A DNA stretch of 45,799 nt, from contig JACAFJ010000008.1 in NCBI GenBank assembly GCA_013538675.1, positions 1 to 45,799 on the forward strand. Reading direction: 5' to 3'. The notes beneath the pieces are model-generated. The model was not told the DNA's origin. It searched no databases and worked only from the letters and a program-made list of their open reading frames with translations. Positions 25,071-33,600 of the stretch are shown piece by piece (the stretch's first letter is position 1; each line of letters begins with the position of its first letter). This DNA is from Candidatus Nitrosocaldus tengchongensis. Lineage in GTDB: Archaea; Thermoproteota; Nitrososphaeria; Nitrososphaerales; Nitrosocaldaceae. The position numbers and the translations under genes are program-made.

Positions 25071-26138
25071 TTGGTAGTCATAGATAACTCAACCCATGAT
25101 ATAGGAATAGGAAGGAGTAACGGTAGCATAGCATTAACCTACTCTCCTTATACAAAGAAGATATACATTGGTTCTCTTGCTGCTGAGGACTTTAGGAGAG
25201 ACTCACACCTAATCCCATTGCTCAAGGTCAACCATGAGAAGAGGCTGGGTGAAGGGAGGCATGAAGTACTGTATGCTGAATATATAAGGCAGGCTGAGAG
25301 GCATCTCAATGCTGGAGTACTTGATACTCCACAAGTACAGTCTATAATAGCTGTGCAAGTTCTTGATATGATAATAGGGGAGCAGTATAGGCAATACTAC
25401 CTGCAAGAAGGTACCACTAGAGTTCCAGTACCAAAACTACAGTTACGGGTTCCTATAGCAAGGAAGTACTCTGCAAGCGAGAAGGTACCTCCAATGCAAG
25501 AGCCTCAAGTGCTCAATACAACATTCGATATGGTTGAGTTCAACCTCTGGAAGAATGTAGTCTCTCTAGCAGTTGAGGATGAGGCAAGGTTAAGACCAGC
25601 ATTTGATCCTCTAGCAAGCCAGATAAGAACTGCCGCATCCTCTCTAGGAAGGGCAGTTGCAAAGCAGATAGCAGAGGAGTTGCTTACCTATGGTGATGCA
25701 GCAAAGGGTTCATGGAGTGCACTGAACTCAAGTGATACATTCTCTGCAAGGAACCCATTGGATGATATAGCAGAAGAGTATTCAAGGATAGCAGATGATG
25801 GGTTTGAACCAGATACAGTTGTAATGCATCCAAGGACATGGGCTGCATATCAGAGCAATACACATGTTAAAGGCTATACAGTTCTAACACCTGAGCGTTT
25901 AGGCTTGGGTGTATTCCCTCTTCCAGGCTGGCCTGGTATAACTGCCATAGTTGATAGCATGTTTGCAACAGGCCAATGTGCACTATACGACAGAAAGACA
26001 TTCCTACTAGGAGAAGGACCTACAGTAGTAGAGGAGGCAAGAGACCATGATAGAGGTCTTGACAAGTACATTATAAGGCAATGGGTGCAGCCATTAAAGA
26101 CTGCAGGTGAGGCAGGTATAAGATTAGTAGATCTGTAA
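25071..26138 (+). CDS. Major capsid protein, HK97 fold
   Basis: 355 residues starting at TTG (see the ribosome binding site at 25059). Features typical of HK97-like major capsid proteins: an N-terminal helical arm; an E-loop-like LRVPIARKYSASEKVPPM; A/P-domain segments NLWKNVVSLAVEDEARL and ARNPLDDIAEEYSRIADDGFEPDTVVMHPRTWAAY; and the closing GLDKYIIRQWVQPLKTAGEAGIRLVDL. The length fits a simple T=7-type shell. It follows the protease gene, as usual. An N-terminal cleavage site cannot be fixed from sequence. Confidence 0.85.
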   Translation: MVVIDNSTHDIGIGRSNGSIALTYSPYTKKIYIGSLAAEDFRRDSHLIPLLKVNHEKRLGEGRHEVLYAEYIRQAERHLNAGVLDTPQVQSIIAVQVLDMIIGEQYRQYYLQEGTTRVPVPKLQLRVPIARKYSASEKVPPMQEPQVLNTTFDMVEFNLWKNVVSLAVEDEARLRPAFDPLASQIRTAASSLGRAVAKQIAEELLTYGDAAKGSWSALNSSDTFSARNPLDDIAEEYSRIADDGFEPDTVVMHPRTWAAYQSNTHVKGYTVLTPERLGLGVFPLPGWPGITAIVDSMFATGQCALYDRKTFLLGEGPTVVEEARDHDRGLDKYIIRQWVQPLKTAGEAGIRLVDL

Positions 26139-26252
26139 TAAAGACAATATGTGAGAAAATATATCATATAAAATTTATCCTTTCTTTATTTTTAGAGGTT
26201 ATCTGTACCATAGCATGTTTACTTATATCCAATCATTGAAATCTTATATGGT

Positions 26253-26489
26253 GTGAGCGAGACAGATATAATCTCAAGTATTGCACCACAACTCACCCAA
26301 TTGGGTTTAGGTGCTGTAATACTAACAACCGTGATCAAGTGGATGAATAGTGTTGAGCGTAATCTTAATGATATGCTTAGGATACTAGATGAGATAAAGG
26401 ACTACTCCAATGATCTGAACCATGAGATAGATTACCTTGCAGATAGTATCAATAGGCTTATAGATAAAAGATATAATGATAAGCTATGA
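26253..26489 (+). CDS. Tiny membrane protein 1 downstream of the capsid gene
   Basis: 78 residues from GTG 26253. An N-terminal hydrophobic helix (LTQLGLGAVILTTVIKWM, about 12-30) is followed by a coiled coil (SVERNLNDMLRILDEIKDYSNDLNHEI). The topology resembles small holins or spanin-like proteins, but lysis genes seldom sit between capsid and connector genes. No family recognised. Confidence 0.5.
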   Translation: MSETDIISSIAPQLTQLGLGAVILTTVIKWMNSVERNLNDMLRILDEIKDYSNDLNHEIDYLADSINRLIDKRYNDKL

Positions 26490-26511
26490 TGGATGAAATG
26501 AGGTGATAAAC

Positions 26512-26724
26512 ATGCATGTAACACCAGGAGAGGTTATAGATGGTGTAACAATTGCCCTCTGCATAATATCGTTCCTAACATTCATAAGATTGTATAAGAT
26601 ATTTACTAGTAAGATGAACAAGATACGCTCATTACTAAACTCTATAGATGACATTATAATCAATAAGGGGAAATATAATAGCAAGATATTCTTAAAGAAG
26701 TTGATGTTCGATAACAAGAAGTAA
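26512..26724 (+). CDS. Tiny membrane protein 2 downstream of the capsid gene
   Basis: 70 residues from ATG 26512, with Shine-Dalgarno GAGGTG at 26500-26505. One hydrophobic helix (VIDGVTIALCIISFLTFIRL) precedes a basic helical tail (KMNKIRSLLNSIDDIII). The layout is similar to the gene just upstream and to the protein at 36960. It could be a holin pair with its neighbour or a membrane-contact protein. Confidence 0.55.
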   Translation: MHVTPGEVIDGVTIALCIISFLTFIRLYKIFTSKMNKIRSLLNSIDDIIINKGKYNSKIFLKKLMFDNKK

Positions 26725-26796
26725 CTACCTTCTCTCTTTTCTTTACTATTATGTATATAGTAGTTAAGATAAAGTAATTTGTAGATTAGATCAGAT

Positions 26797-27216
26797 ATGA
26801 CTATATTCGGAGACATGAATGAGAATAGAAGATATGTAAGGATGCTCCTTGGTAATCCTCCAGAAGGAGAGGTTAGTAATGATGATATAGATAGAGCATT
26901 GGAAAGTGCATGCTCTAGTGTAAAGACAGATACTACTAGAGTTGATTGGAACTCAAATGATAGACAATGGCATGATGTAATATATGCACAGAATATAAGG
27001 GCAGCGTACAATATAATGCAGTTCTATGCATCTGACCTTATTCAGAGCAAGGCTAAGTTACTCCTTGAAGAGTACTATAGGAGGATAAGATCTATAAATA
27101 GAGGGCAAGAGGATTCAACTCCAACAGCATTTACTATTGTAACTAGCGAGTATAGGAGTAGAAAGCTTAGAGAAGAGCATGCTGGCGTTAGCAGTACAGA
27201 TAGAGAAGAAGCGTGA
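26797..27216 (+). CDS. Head-tail connector (adaptor) protein
   Basis: 139 residues, mainly helical: EVSNDDIDRALESACSSVKTDT and VIYAQNIRAAYNIMQFYASDLI match the helix pattern of HK97 gp6/SPP1 gp15-like adaptors that attach beneath the portal. The position between capsid and tail terminator genes supports this. A short beta-like C-terminus follows. No catalytic motif is expected. Confidence 0.6.
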   Translation: MTIFGDMNENRRYVRMLLGNPPEGEVSNDDIDRALESACSSVKTDTTRVDWNSNDRQWHDVIYAQNIRAAYNIMQFYASDLIQSKAKLLLEEYYRRIRSINRGQEDSTPTAFTIVTSEYRSRKLREEHAGVSSTDREEA

Positions 27217-27235
27217 TTCGATTGATGGTGAGAGT

Positions 27236-27727
27236 ATGGTTTGGCATGTAGTAGGTCAAGAGTCTGACTTTAATACAGATCCAAACATACATCTTCTTAA
27301 TCTACTTAGGAATAGGTGGAGCATTAATGGTGCAGATAACGATCCAGATCTCAAGGTTATGAATACACATGGTCATGGTGTTAGATTCGCTACAGACTGG
27401 TTCAATGCTAGAGTCTGGTATCAGATCATAGTCAAACCATTGAGCAGGAATATGAGCAAGGTCACTCTAGGTTCTAAAGGATACTTTGAGTGCAGATCCC
27501 ATCATATCATACATATATTTGCAAAAGGTAGATCAGCAAGGGATAAGATATGGAAGTTGGAGAAGGAGGTCGAGAGGATAATAGCAGAGAGCATGGTAGA
27601 TATGCAAGATGGCATACAACTTGTACTCCTTGAGGACTTTAGGAGGCTTCCAGTTGAGGACCCTGCTGGGGATGTAGAGCATAGTATAGCAAATGTTGTA
27701 TTGAGGTATTACAAAGTATCTACCTAG
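27236..27727 (+). CDS. Tail terminator/completion protein
   Basis: 163 residues from ATG 27236 (GGTGAG just upstream). The open frame reaches back to an ATG at 27179 inside the connector gene. The mixed alpha-beta pattern (WYQIIVKPLSRN, KVTLGSKGYFECRSHHIIHIFAKG, KIWKLEKEVERIIAESM, IQLVLLEDFRRLP) resembles lambda gpU/SPP1 gp17-type terminators that cap the tail tube. The position immediately before the tail tube gene supports this. Confidence 0.6.
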   Translation: MVWHVVGQESDFNTDPNIHLLNLLRNRWSINGADNDPDLKVMNTHGHGVRFATDWFNARVWYQIIVKPLSRNMSKVTLGSKGYFECRSHHIIHIFAKGRSARDKIWKLEKEVERIIAESMVDMQDGIQLVLLEDFRRLPVEDPAGDVEHSIANVVLRYYKVST

Positions 27728-27818
27728 GTTCTAGAGTAGAGAATAACACATAATCTACATTTTGTTGATAGTTCTTATCTTATTAGCATAGCAATATTAG
27801 TTGGAGGCGAGGAGCCAA

Positions 27819-28742
27819 ATGTCATCACAAATCCCAACGTTTGCAGGATTGATAAAGAGGCATTTAGAGTATAGAGAGGAGCCTACATTTGGTATAGGTC
27901 CTGATATAACAACTGGAAGGCTTGACTTTGCTGGACATGTAAAGAGTATGGATCCAAGGATTGAGATTGTGTTAGAAGAGTTCAGAAGGGTAGGATCTGA
28001 GGATATATACAAGAGTGTTAAACTTGCAGAGAACTATAGGTTCACAGTAACTTATGCCATAGAAGATATAGATTTTATACGCTATGGTATAAACGCACAA
28101 GGCACAGGTGCAGGGAGTATAGACAGATCCCTAGGTATGGGATTCTCATACATGCTTAACGATGTTGAGCACTTTGTACGCATAAAGGGTGCAAGGATGA
28201 ACAGTATAGAGTTGAAGGGTAATGTTGATTCAACTATAGAGGTTACAAGTGAGTGCATATGCAAGGAGATATCTACACCAAACACAACAGACTATGTCTC
28301 TGGTACTGCTCAACATGCTACTCCCAAGAGCAATACTCCATGGACGTTTGCAGATGCTTCAGACCCTGTCAAGATAAACTATGGAAGTGGTAGTGATATA
28401 TCATTACCATGCACAAACATAACTGTAAGGATAAACCGTAACCTAGATCCGATAAGGACTCTTGGAAGTAGACAGATAACATTTCTTCCCGCAACTAACA
28501 GGGATATAACTGGTAGCATTACACTGCTCTACTTCTCAACTGCTAGGGAGGTTGATCTAAAGGATGGTAGAACGTTCCTCCTCAGATGGATACTTAAGGA
28601 AGGAAGCAATGGTGCAGTACTAAACCTTAACGATGTTGTATTCACTGCATTGGACAAGAGGGAATTCAATGCTAAGGATGATAAGGCAGTCCTTGAAGTT
28701 TATGGATTCAGAGCAAAGCAAGCAAGCATAGTTGCTACATGA
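27819..28742 (+). CDS. Major tail tube protein
   Basis: 307 residues from ATG 27819; an in-frame TTG at 27801 is less likely because GGAGGCGAGGAG lies just before the ATG. The beta-rich sequence has FGIGPDITTGRLDFAGHV, YRFTVTYAIEDIDFIRY and a C-terminal domain with ITGSITLLYFSTAREVDL, consistent with a siphoviral tube protein that stacks in hexameric rings. No separate sheath gene exists, so the tail is non-contractile. Gene order (terminator, tube, chaperones, tape measure) fits. Confidence 0.75.
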   Translation: MSSQIPTFAGLIKRHLEYREEPTFGIGPDITTGRLDFAGHVKSMDPRIEIVLEEFRRVGSEDIYKSVKLAENYRFTVTYAIEDIDFIRYGINAQGTGAGSIDRSLGMGFSYMLNDVEHFVRIKGARMNSIELKGNVDSTIEVTSECICKEISTPNTTDYVSGTAQHATPKSNTPWTFADASDPVKINYGSGSDISLPCTNITVRINRNLDPIRTLGSRQITFLPATNRDITGSITLLYFSTAREVDLKDGRTFLLRWILKEGSNGAVLNLNDVVFTALDKREFNAKDDKAVLEVYGFRAKQASIVAT

Positions 28743-28764
28743 TGATAATAATAAAGGTGATGTA

Positions 28765-29040
28765 ATGAGTCAAAGCCAAGATGTTATAGAGATGAATGGT
28801 AAACAATACACCATAAAGCATTACCTAACTGTTAAGGAGGTTAGGGAACTAATAAAGAGAGAGCAGCATGCTAGGCTTGAGTATGAGAAGGGGAATTTTG
28901 ATCCAATATTTGAGTTATGGGCAGATATACTTGGTAGATGTCTAGGTGTAACAGTTAAGGAGCTAGAGGATATGCATTATAGAGATGCTGAGAGACTTTA
29001 CCTTCAGGTTATAGAGAGGAACAAGAGTATCCCTTTGTGA
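28765..29040 (+). CDS. Tail assembly chaperone (gpG-like)
   Basis: 91 residues from ATG 28765 with Shine-Dalgarno AAGGTGA at 28754-28760. The sequence MNGKQYTIKHYLTVKEVREL is followed by a helical body (FELWADILGRCLGVTVKELEDM, DAERLYLQVIERN), as in phage tail assembly chaperones that wrap the tape measure during tail building. The last two codons before TGA are part of a CCCTTTG slippery heptamer that shifts the ribosome into the frame of the next ORF, giving a long form of about 170 residues. Confidence 0.7.
   Translation: MSQSQDVIEMNGKQYTIKHYLTVKEVRELIKREQHARLEYEKGNFDPIFELWADILGRCLGVTVKELEDMHYRDAERLYLQVIERNKSIPL
29031..29037 (+). promoter_or_regulatory. -1 ribosomal frameshift site CCCTTTG
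   Basis: The heptamer fits X_XXY_YYZ in the zero frame (ATC CCT TTG then TGA). Slippage by -1 gives CCC TTT GTG ATG AGG and continues straight into the downstream ORF. It lies immediately before the chaperone stop, as in the lambda G/T system. Confidence 0.7.
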
Positions 29041-29279
29041 TGAGGATGAATATAATGCAAGTATTCTTAACTGATAACTTTCAGATAGATGATCCATACA
29101 CTGCCGATATGCTAAGACTCTACTCTCTTATCAAGGCAGGTATAGTGAATATAACGTATAAAGAGTATGAGGATATGAAGGAGAGAGACGTTGTATACCT
29201 TACAACAATAGCAGAGACAGAAGCTATTGCAAATGATGTGAAGAACAAGGAGAGGCAGTTTGTAACATTAAATAAATAA
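29037..29279 (+). CDS. Tail assembly chaperone extension (gpT-like), read by -1 frameshift
   Basis: About 80 codons in the -1 frame relative to the preceding chaperone. Independent initiation at GTG 29037 or ATG 29040 (TGATG junction) is possible, but no good ribosome binding site is visible; the slippery heptamer offers a better route. The segment NFQIDDPYTADMLRLYSLIKAGIVNITYKEYEDM and a charged helical end would form the T-type extension that contacts tail tube subunits. Small size and location just before the gp10-like and tape-measure genes fit the family. Confidence 0.65.
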   Translation: MMRMNIMQVFLTDNFQIDDPYTADMLRLYSLIKAGIVNITYKEYEDMKERDVVYLTTIAETEAIANDVKNKERQFVTLNK

Positions 29280-29309
29280 CTACTAACATCTCATTTTAAT
29301 TAATATGAT

Positions 29310-29705
29310 ATGATAACACTGCATGAACTTGGTATAAGGAACGCTATAACAAAAGGTAATACACTTGCACTTAATGTAGAGAGTGCAACACAGGCTATGC
29401 TGATCGCTCTAGCAGATGATATAGTGCGTGATGTGAAAGAGAATATGACGAGTGGTACATGGGTCGATTCTAAAGGTAACTCAAAGCAAGGGCATATAAG
29501 TAGCGGTGAGTTACTGAATAGCACTGGTATAATTGAACAAGGACATGATTTCGTAACAATAGGTTCTACATCAAATCACGCTGGTTTCCATGAGTTTGGT
29601 ACCAGCAAAATACAGGCTCATCCAATATTCCAGCCAATAATAAGCAGCAAAGCAGGAAGGTTTACTGACATCCTCATACAAGGATATGAAGATATTGCTA
29701 GATAA
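29310..29705 (+). CDS. HK97 gp10-like head-tail joining protein
   Basis: 131 residues. The hallmark NHAGFHEFGTSKIQAHPIFQP (about 89-109) corresponds to the A.yvEfGT....pahPf..Pa motif of the HK97 gp10 family, which joins head and tail. Most siphoviruses encode this protein before the tail terminator and tube, but here it lies after the chaperones and before the tape measure. About 110 bp without a gene follow. Confidence 0.75.
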   Translation: MITLHELGIRNAITKGNTLALNVESATQAMLIALADDIVRDVKENMTSGTWVDSKGNSKQGHISSGELLNSTGIIEQGHDFVTIGSTSNHAGFHEFGTSKIQAHPIFQPIISSKAGRFTDILIQGYEDIAR

Positions 29706-29814
29706 ATATATTATAACCTACTCACTACTGTTTATTCTATGCTAATGAATAAGCATAGTTATCATTCATTTAATAATGATACAATCTATGCATCAGCATA
29801 TATGGTGAGATCTT

Positions 29815-31281
29815 ATGGCTGAGTTCCCTGTAACATGGCGTTTGCAAGTTCAAGGAGCACAAGATGTCAAGGCTAGACTGCAAGAGATAAATGAACAGTT
29901 TGCGAGAGGGGAATTAACTACACACCAATACGCTCAGAAGTTGAGAGAGGTTAATAGAGATGCAAATACACTGAATGGTGCAATAAGGTTGCAGAACAAC
30001 CTCTTCAGAGCAATGCATCCAAACCTTACACTAGTTGAGCGTTCATTCAGTAGGATGTCAAGTGTAGCAAGGAGTGTTATGAGTACCCTGGATACAATAA
30101 ACATCATACAGTTGGTTATGATTGGGAGATCTAATGAGTTGACTGATGCTCAAGATACTTTAGAGAAGGCCCAGCGTAACTATAACCTCGCTGTTGAGCA
30201 GTTCGGTGCAAATAGCCCTCAGGCTATACAGGCTCTAGAAGCGTTGAACGAGGCTCAGAACAAGCTCAACAAGGCCATGAAGGATGCAGATGCTGATAGA
30301 CTCAACTCTATAGTAGGTACATTGTCTGGAGTAGCAAATATAGCAGGTTCTCTAGGCTTCGCTGTCATGGGTCTAGGAAGGTTCTCATCTGCTATTGGAG
30401 GTTTGGGAGGGGTAATAGCATCATCAGCACTCCCAGCACTAGGCTCGATGCTTACAATGCTTACCGCTCTTGGACCTGCAAGTCTAATCATAATTGGGGC
30501 AGTAGCAGCAATAGGCTTGTTAGCATATGCATATCATTCAAATCTCTTCAACATTAAAGGTGCTATGGACTTTGTTGGTTCAAGTATTGTAGCATTCTTC
30601 ACAAAGACTCTTCCAGATGGATTATCGTACACAGGTAAGTTGATTACAGAATTTGCCCTTTCTGCAATAAATGCGTTCACATCCTTTGGTAGTTTTATAG
30701 TTAGTTTATTCACTAATAGCATACCACAAGCAATAACCCAATTTGTAACAACAACACTACCAAACTTTGTTAGTTATATAACTGCTCAGATATCAAGTAT
30801 AATCAGTACTGTGGATAATGCAGTAAATGCACTTCTAGGATTGATGGGTATAAGGATTAGTGCAACACCTTCAGTTTCAATCCCAAGTTCAGGTTCAATA
30901 AAGACATATTCAACAACATCAGCATATAGCACTAGCAAATCATCATCTTCCTCCTCTTCATCTTCTTCATCATCTAGCAAGAGTAGTGCTGGAGGGTTAT
31001 CAGTTAAAGGCTCAGCGATACCGTTACAGCATGGTATAGAGGCTATAGTTAATAAACCAACACTCTTCCTTGCTGGAGAGGCTGGGGCTGAATATGTATA
31101 TGTTAGACCATTGCATAGGCTGAATAGTAGCATGAGTACTAATAGTGCAAATACACATCACAGCATAGTCATAAACATAAATGTAGGATCACTCATAGGC
31201 TCTGATAGAGTAGCAGTAAAGCAACTTGCAGACATGATATGCAATGAGATTGCAGATAGGATAGGGATATTTCACTTTTAG
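29815..31281 (+). CDS. Tail tape measure protein
   Basis: 488 residues from ATG 29815 with GGTGAG upstream. N-terminal coiled coil (residues 20-165, for example ALEALNEAQNKLNKAMKDAD); a central Ala/Gly/Leu-rich hydrophobic region (about 165-250) typical of tape measures; a Ser run at about 378-395; then VKGSAIPLQHGIEAIVNKPTLFLAGEAGAEYVYVRP, the conserved tape-measure C-terminal motif. It sets tail length; at roughly 0.15 nm per residue the tail would be about 70 nm. It is short compared with most bacterial siphophage proteins of this kind. Confidence 0.85.
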   Translation: MAEFPVTWRLQVQGAQDVKARLQEINEQFARGELTTHQYAQKLREVNRDANTLNGAIRLQNNLFRAMHPNLTLVERSFSRMSSVARSVMSTLDTINIIQLVMIGRSNELTDAQDTLEKAQRNYNLAVEQFGANSPQAIQALEALNEAQNKLNKAMKDADADRLNSIVGTLSGVANIAGSLGFAVMGLGRFSSAIGGLGGVIASSALPALGSMLTMLTALGPASLIIIGAVAAIGLLAYAYHSNLFNIKGAMDFVGSSIVAFFTKTLPDGLSYTGKLITEFALSAINAFTSFGSFIVSLFTNSIPQAITQFVTTTLPNFVSYITAQISSIISTVDNAVNALLGLMGIRISATPSVSIPSSGSIKTYSTTSAYSTSKSSSSSSSSSSSSSKSSAGGLSVKGSAIPLQHGIEAIVNKPTLFLAGEAGAEYVYVRPLHRLNSSMSTNSANTHHSIVININVGSLIGSDRVAVKQLADMICNEIADRIGIFHF

Positions 31282-31302
31282 TTAGGAAGAAGGTGCATTA
31301 TT

Positions 31303-32919
31303 ATGAGTAATAATCTGAACCCATTACTACCAAAAGTTATGATAGGTAGAGATAACAATACCCAACTCTTCGATCCATTATCCAGTATACATGACTTCAA
31401 TCTCCTAACCCTAGATGTTGAACTTAACGTTGATTCAAACCCGAGTACTGCAAGGTTAAGCATAGAAGGTTCATACAGTAGCAGTGTAATAGATTTAGGA
31501 TCAAGAATAGATATCTGGCTATGCAAAACCAACATGAGTAGTAAGGTATTCACTGGTACAATAGAGAGTAGGAAGAGGGATTATGGCAGAGCTTCAATAG
31601 TAACAGAGTTCATTGCAAGGAGCCAGGGTTCTAGGTTGGTTCAGAGGATAGTTGATATAGTTGCAAGGCAGAGAATAAGGGAGGATGGTTTTGCAGATAA
31701 TACTGATGATGGTACGGAGGCAAGCAATCTGGTTAAGCGTATAGTAGAGGATGTGACAGCATACCCAAAGGTTGATGGCGCAATACCAATAGCAACACTC
31801 AAGGATGAGGGTATAGATGCTAGTATATATGTGCAGAGATCTGGTATAACGATACCTGTTTACATAATGCAGTACAGACCTGCCTTAGATGCTCTACAGG
31901 AACTTGCAGAGATGACTGGATACATATTCTTTGTTGATGGTGACAGTAAGTTACACTTCCATCAACCAGGTATAAACTCGAACTCAAACATTCTAGTATT
32001 CAAGGATACTCTAAGCAGTGATGATGATCCTCGCAGGGTTGGGCATATAGTAGAGTATACACTTGAAGATACAATAGAACAGGTTAAGAATATAATATAC
32101 GGGCTTGGAGGAAATAAGCCAAAGATAAGCAAAGAGGTAAAGGTATCTAATGCATACGAACTCCTCACAAGTTATAGGGCAGTGAAGATAAACATGGTTG
32201 GTGTTGAGAGAGAGTTGCAGTACATAGCCGTTAGGATTGCAAAGGTTGGTAACCCAACAGTTGCACTTGAAGGGGAGTTGAGGCTTGATGATGGTAACAA
32301 TAGGCCTAAAGGGGCTTTGATAAAAGCGTTCAGGAAGGACCATCAAGCAGTAGCAAGTATAAACTCAAATACACAAGGACAATGGATTATATTTGATGTT
32401 GGCGAAGATAATCTAGATGTTAATACACCTCACTGGCTTATACTATTCAAAAAGGGCGATACAAACAATACATATGCATGGTACCATGATAATGGGAGCA
32501 ATGGAATAAATGCATACTCTAGTGATGGTATTAATTGGGTAGTGCAGAATAGCAGTTACCAATTCAACTACAGACTATACTACTCACAGAGGCTACTAAC
32601 TCCATTGGCGGATCAGGCAAGTATAGATGCTTATGGAAGGAGGGAAGCAGTAGTATCATGGCCAACTGTTATAGAGGATGTTGAGCTTATAACCCTTACA
32701 AAGAGCCAACTGGATATAGCAAAGAGACGCAAGCAGATCATAAGCATGATATGCATACCAGCAGATGCAATAGTTAGACTTGGAGATGCTGTAAGAGTTG
32801 TAGATAGCAGGAATGGTTTAGATGCTGTATTCGATGTTACTAGCATAAACTACTCATTCGATCAAGGGTTAGGGGATTATAACTACAAGTTCACTATAAA
32901 GGGTATAAGATTCATTTAG
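31303..32919 (+). CDS. Baseplate hub/tail tip protein
   Basis: 538 residues. The N-terminal 320 residues and the last 110 resemble the T4 gp27/siphoviral hub fold: FNLLTLDVELNVDSNPSTARLSIEG, a domain with RPALDALQELAEMTGYIFFVDGDSKLHFHQP (a recurrent hub motif) and a closing DAVRVVDSRNGLDAVFDVTSINYSFDQGLGDYNYKFTIKG. An extra beta-rich segment (about residues 325-435, with TQGQWIIFDVGEDNLDVNTPHW and TYAWYHDNGSNGINAYSSDG) seems inserted and may be a glycan-binding module. It follows the tape measure, as expected. Confidence 0.75.
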   Translation: MSNNLNPLLPKVMIGRDNNTQLFDPLSSIHDFNLLTLDVELNVDSNPSTARLSIEGSYSSSVIDLGSRIDIWLCKTNMSSKVFTGTIESRKRDYGRASIVTEFIARSQGSRLVQRIVDIVARQRIREDGFADNTDDGTEASNLVKRIVEDVTAYPKVDGAIPIATLKDEGIDASIYVQRSGITIPVYIMQYRPALDALQELAEMTGYIFFVDGDSKLHFHQPGINSNSNILVFKDTLSSDDDPRRVGHIVEYTLEDTIEQVKNIIYGLGGNKPKISKEVKVSNAYELLTSYRAVKINMVGVERELQYIAVRIAKVGNPTVALEGELRLDDGNNRPKGALIKAFRKDHQAVASINSNTQGQWIIFDVGEDNLDVNTPHWLILFKKGDTNNTYAWYHDNGSNGINAYSSDGINWVVQNSSYQFNYRLYYSQRLLTPLADQASIDAYGRREAVVSWPTVIEDVELITLTKSQLDIAKRRKQIISMICIPADAIVRLGDAVRVVDSRNGLDAVFDVTSINYSFDQGLGDYNYKFTIKGIRFI

Positions 32920-32934
32920 TTGGTTGGTGATTAG

Positions 32935-33165
32935 ATGAGCTTCAGAGATCTCAGAAGGGTATCAGGTATAGAAGACCTTGTTAAGAGGCTGAGCGAGGAA
33001 CTTGCTAGAGAGAGGTATGGGAGGAAGGGAGAGTTACTCTACATCCTTAATGTGTATAGAGCATCTGATGATTCATGTAATGCTAGTGATAATAGTTCAA
33101 CTAGCATTGCAGGGGTTGAGTATAGGTATGACTCAACGAATCATGACTTTGGATCATACTCATAA
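32935..33165 (+). CDS. Small tail-associated protein
   Basis: 76 residues: a helical, charged start (FRDLRRVSGIEDLVKRLSEELARERYG), then a polar region rich in Ser/Asn. It overlaps the fibre-assembly gene by 38 nt. No family recognised; position suggests a baseplate accessory protein. Confidence 0.45.
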   Translation: MSFRDLRRVSGIEDLVKRLSEELARERYGRKGELLYILNVYRASDDSCNASDNSSTSIAGVEYRYDSTNHDFGSYS

Positions 33166-33589
33166 CACAGGTTTAAGCATAAAGGGTAGGGTAGAGATAG
33201 CGCTTTACTCCAACTCTAAGAGAATAAAGCATCTCATCCTTGATAATCTTGTAGTTGCTACAGGTAAGCAGGTTATAGCAGATATACTTGCAGAGAAGGG
33301 TGTGGAGATAGCATACCTTGCTGTAGGCTCTGGCAATACTCAACCTCAAGTATCGGATACAGCATTGGAGCAGGAGATTGCAAGGAAGGCAATTACCATG
33401 AGAAGTGCAAATATGAACCAAGCAAGGTTCGATACATTCATAGACACTCTAGAGATGGTTGGTATGTGGAGAGAGATAGGATTATTCAGTAGTGATAATA
33501 GGTTAGTTGCTAGAGCACTTATAAACCCAGAGATGAACAAGGGCAGCAGTAATACTGCAACTATATCATGGAGTATAACTATTGCATGA
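33128..33589 (+). CDS. Tail fibre/baseplate protein of the phage fibre N-terminal type
   Basis: 153 residues from ATG 33128 (AGGGG upstream). Segment IAYLAVGSGNTQPQVSDTALEQEIARKAI and the later TFIDTLEMVGMWREIGLFSSDNRLVARAL match the common phage pattern LavGtG...p...dtaLe.Ei.R / ei.EvGLF.......aR. Such domains attach fibres to the baseplate. It ends 11 nt before the receptor-binding protein gene. Function is inferred from this recurring pattern. Confidence 0.65.
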   Translation: MTQRIMTLDHTHNTGLSIKGRVEIALYSNSKRIKHLILDNLVVATGKQVIADILAEKGVEIAYLAVGSGNTQPQVSDTALEQEIARKAITMRSANMNQARFDTFIDTLEMVGMWREIGLFSSDNRLVARALINPEMNKGSSNTATISWSITIA

Positions 33590-33600
33590 GGTGTTAGCAT

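Noticed and set aside
26484-27011. Minus-strand ORF of 175 codons
   Set aside because: It lies antisense to the small membrane gene and the connector gene; its composition (Ser/Leu/Ile-rich, no motif) is that of a shadow frame.
30786-31133. Minus-strand ORF with a very acidic Asp/Glu run
   Set aside because: The acidic run is simply the complement of the Ser codons in the tape measure protein.
7246-33165. Recurring 38-nt overlaps between neighbouring genes (terminase, tail terminator, fibre)
   Set aside because: With start codons chosen by ribosome binding sites, two of the three overlaps shrink or vanish, so the coincidence is an artefact of taking the longest frames.
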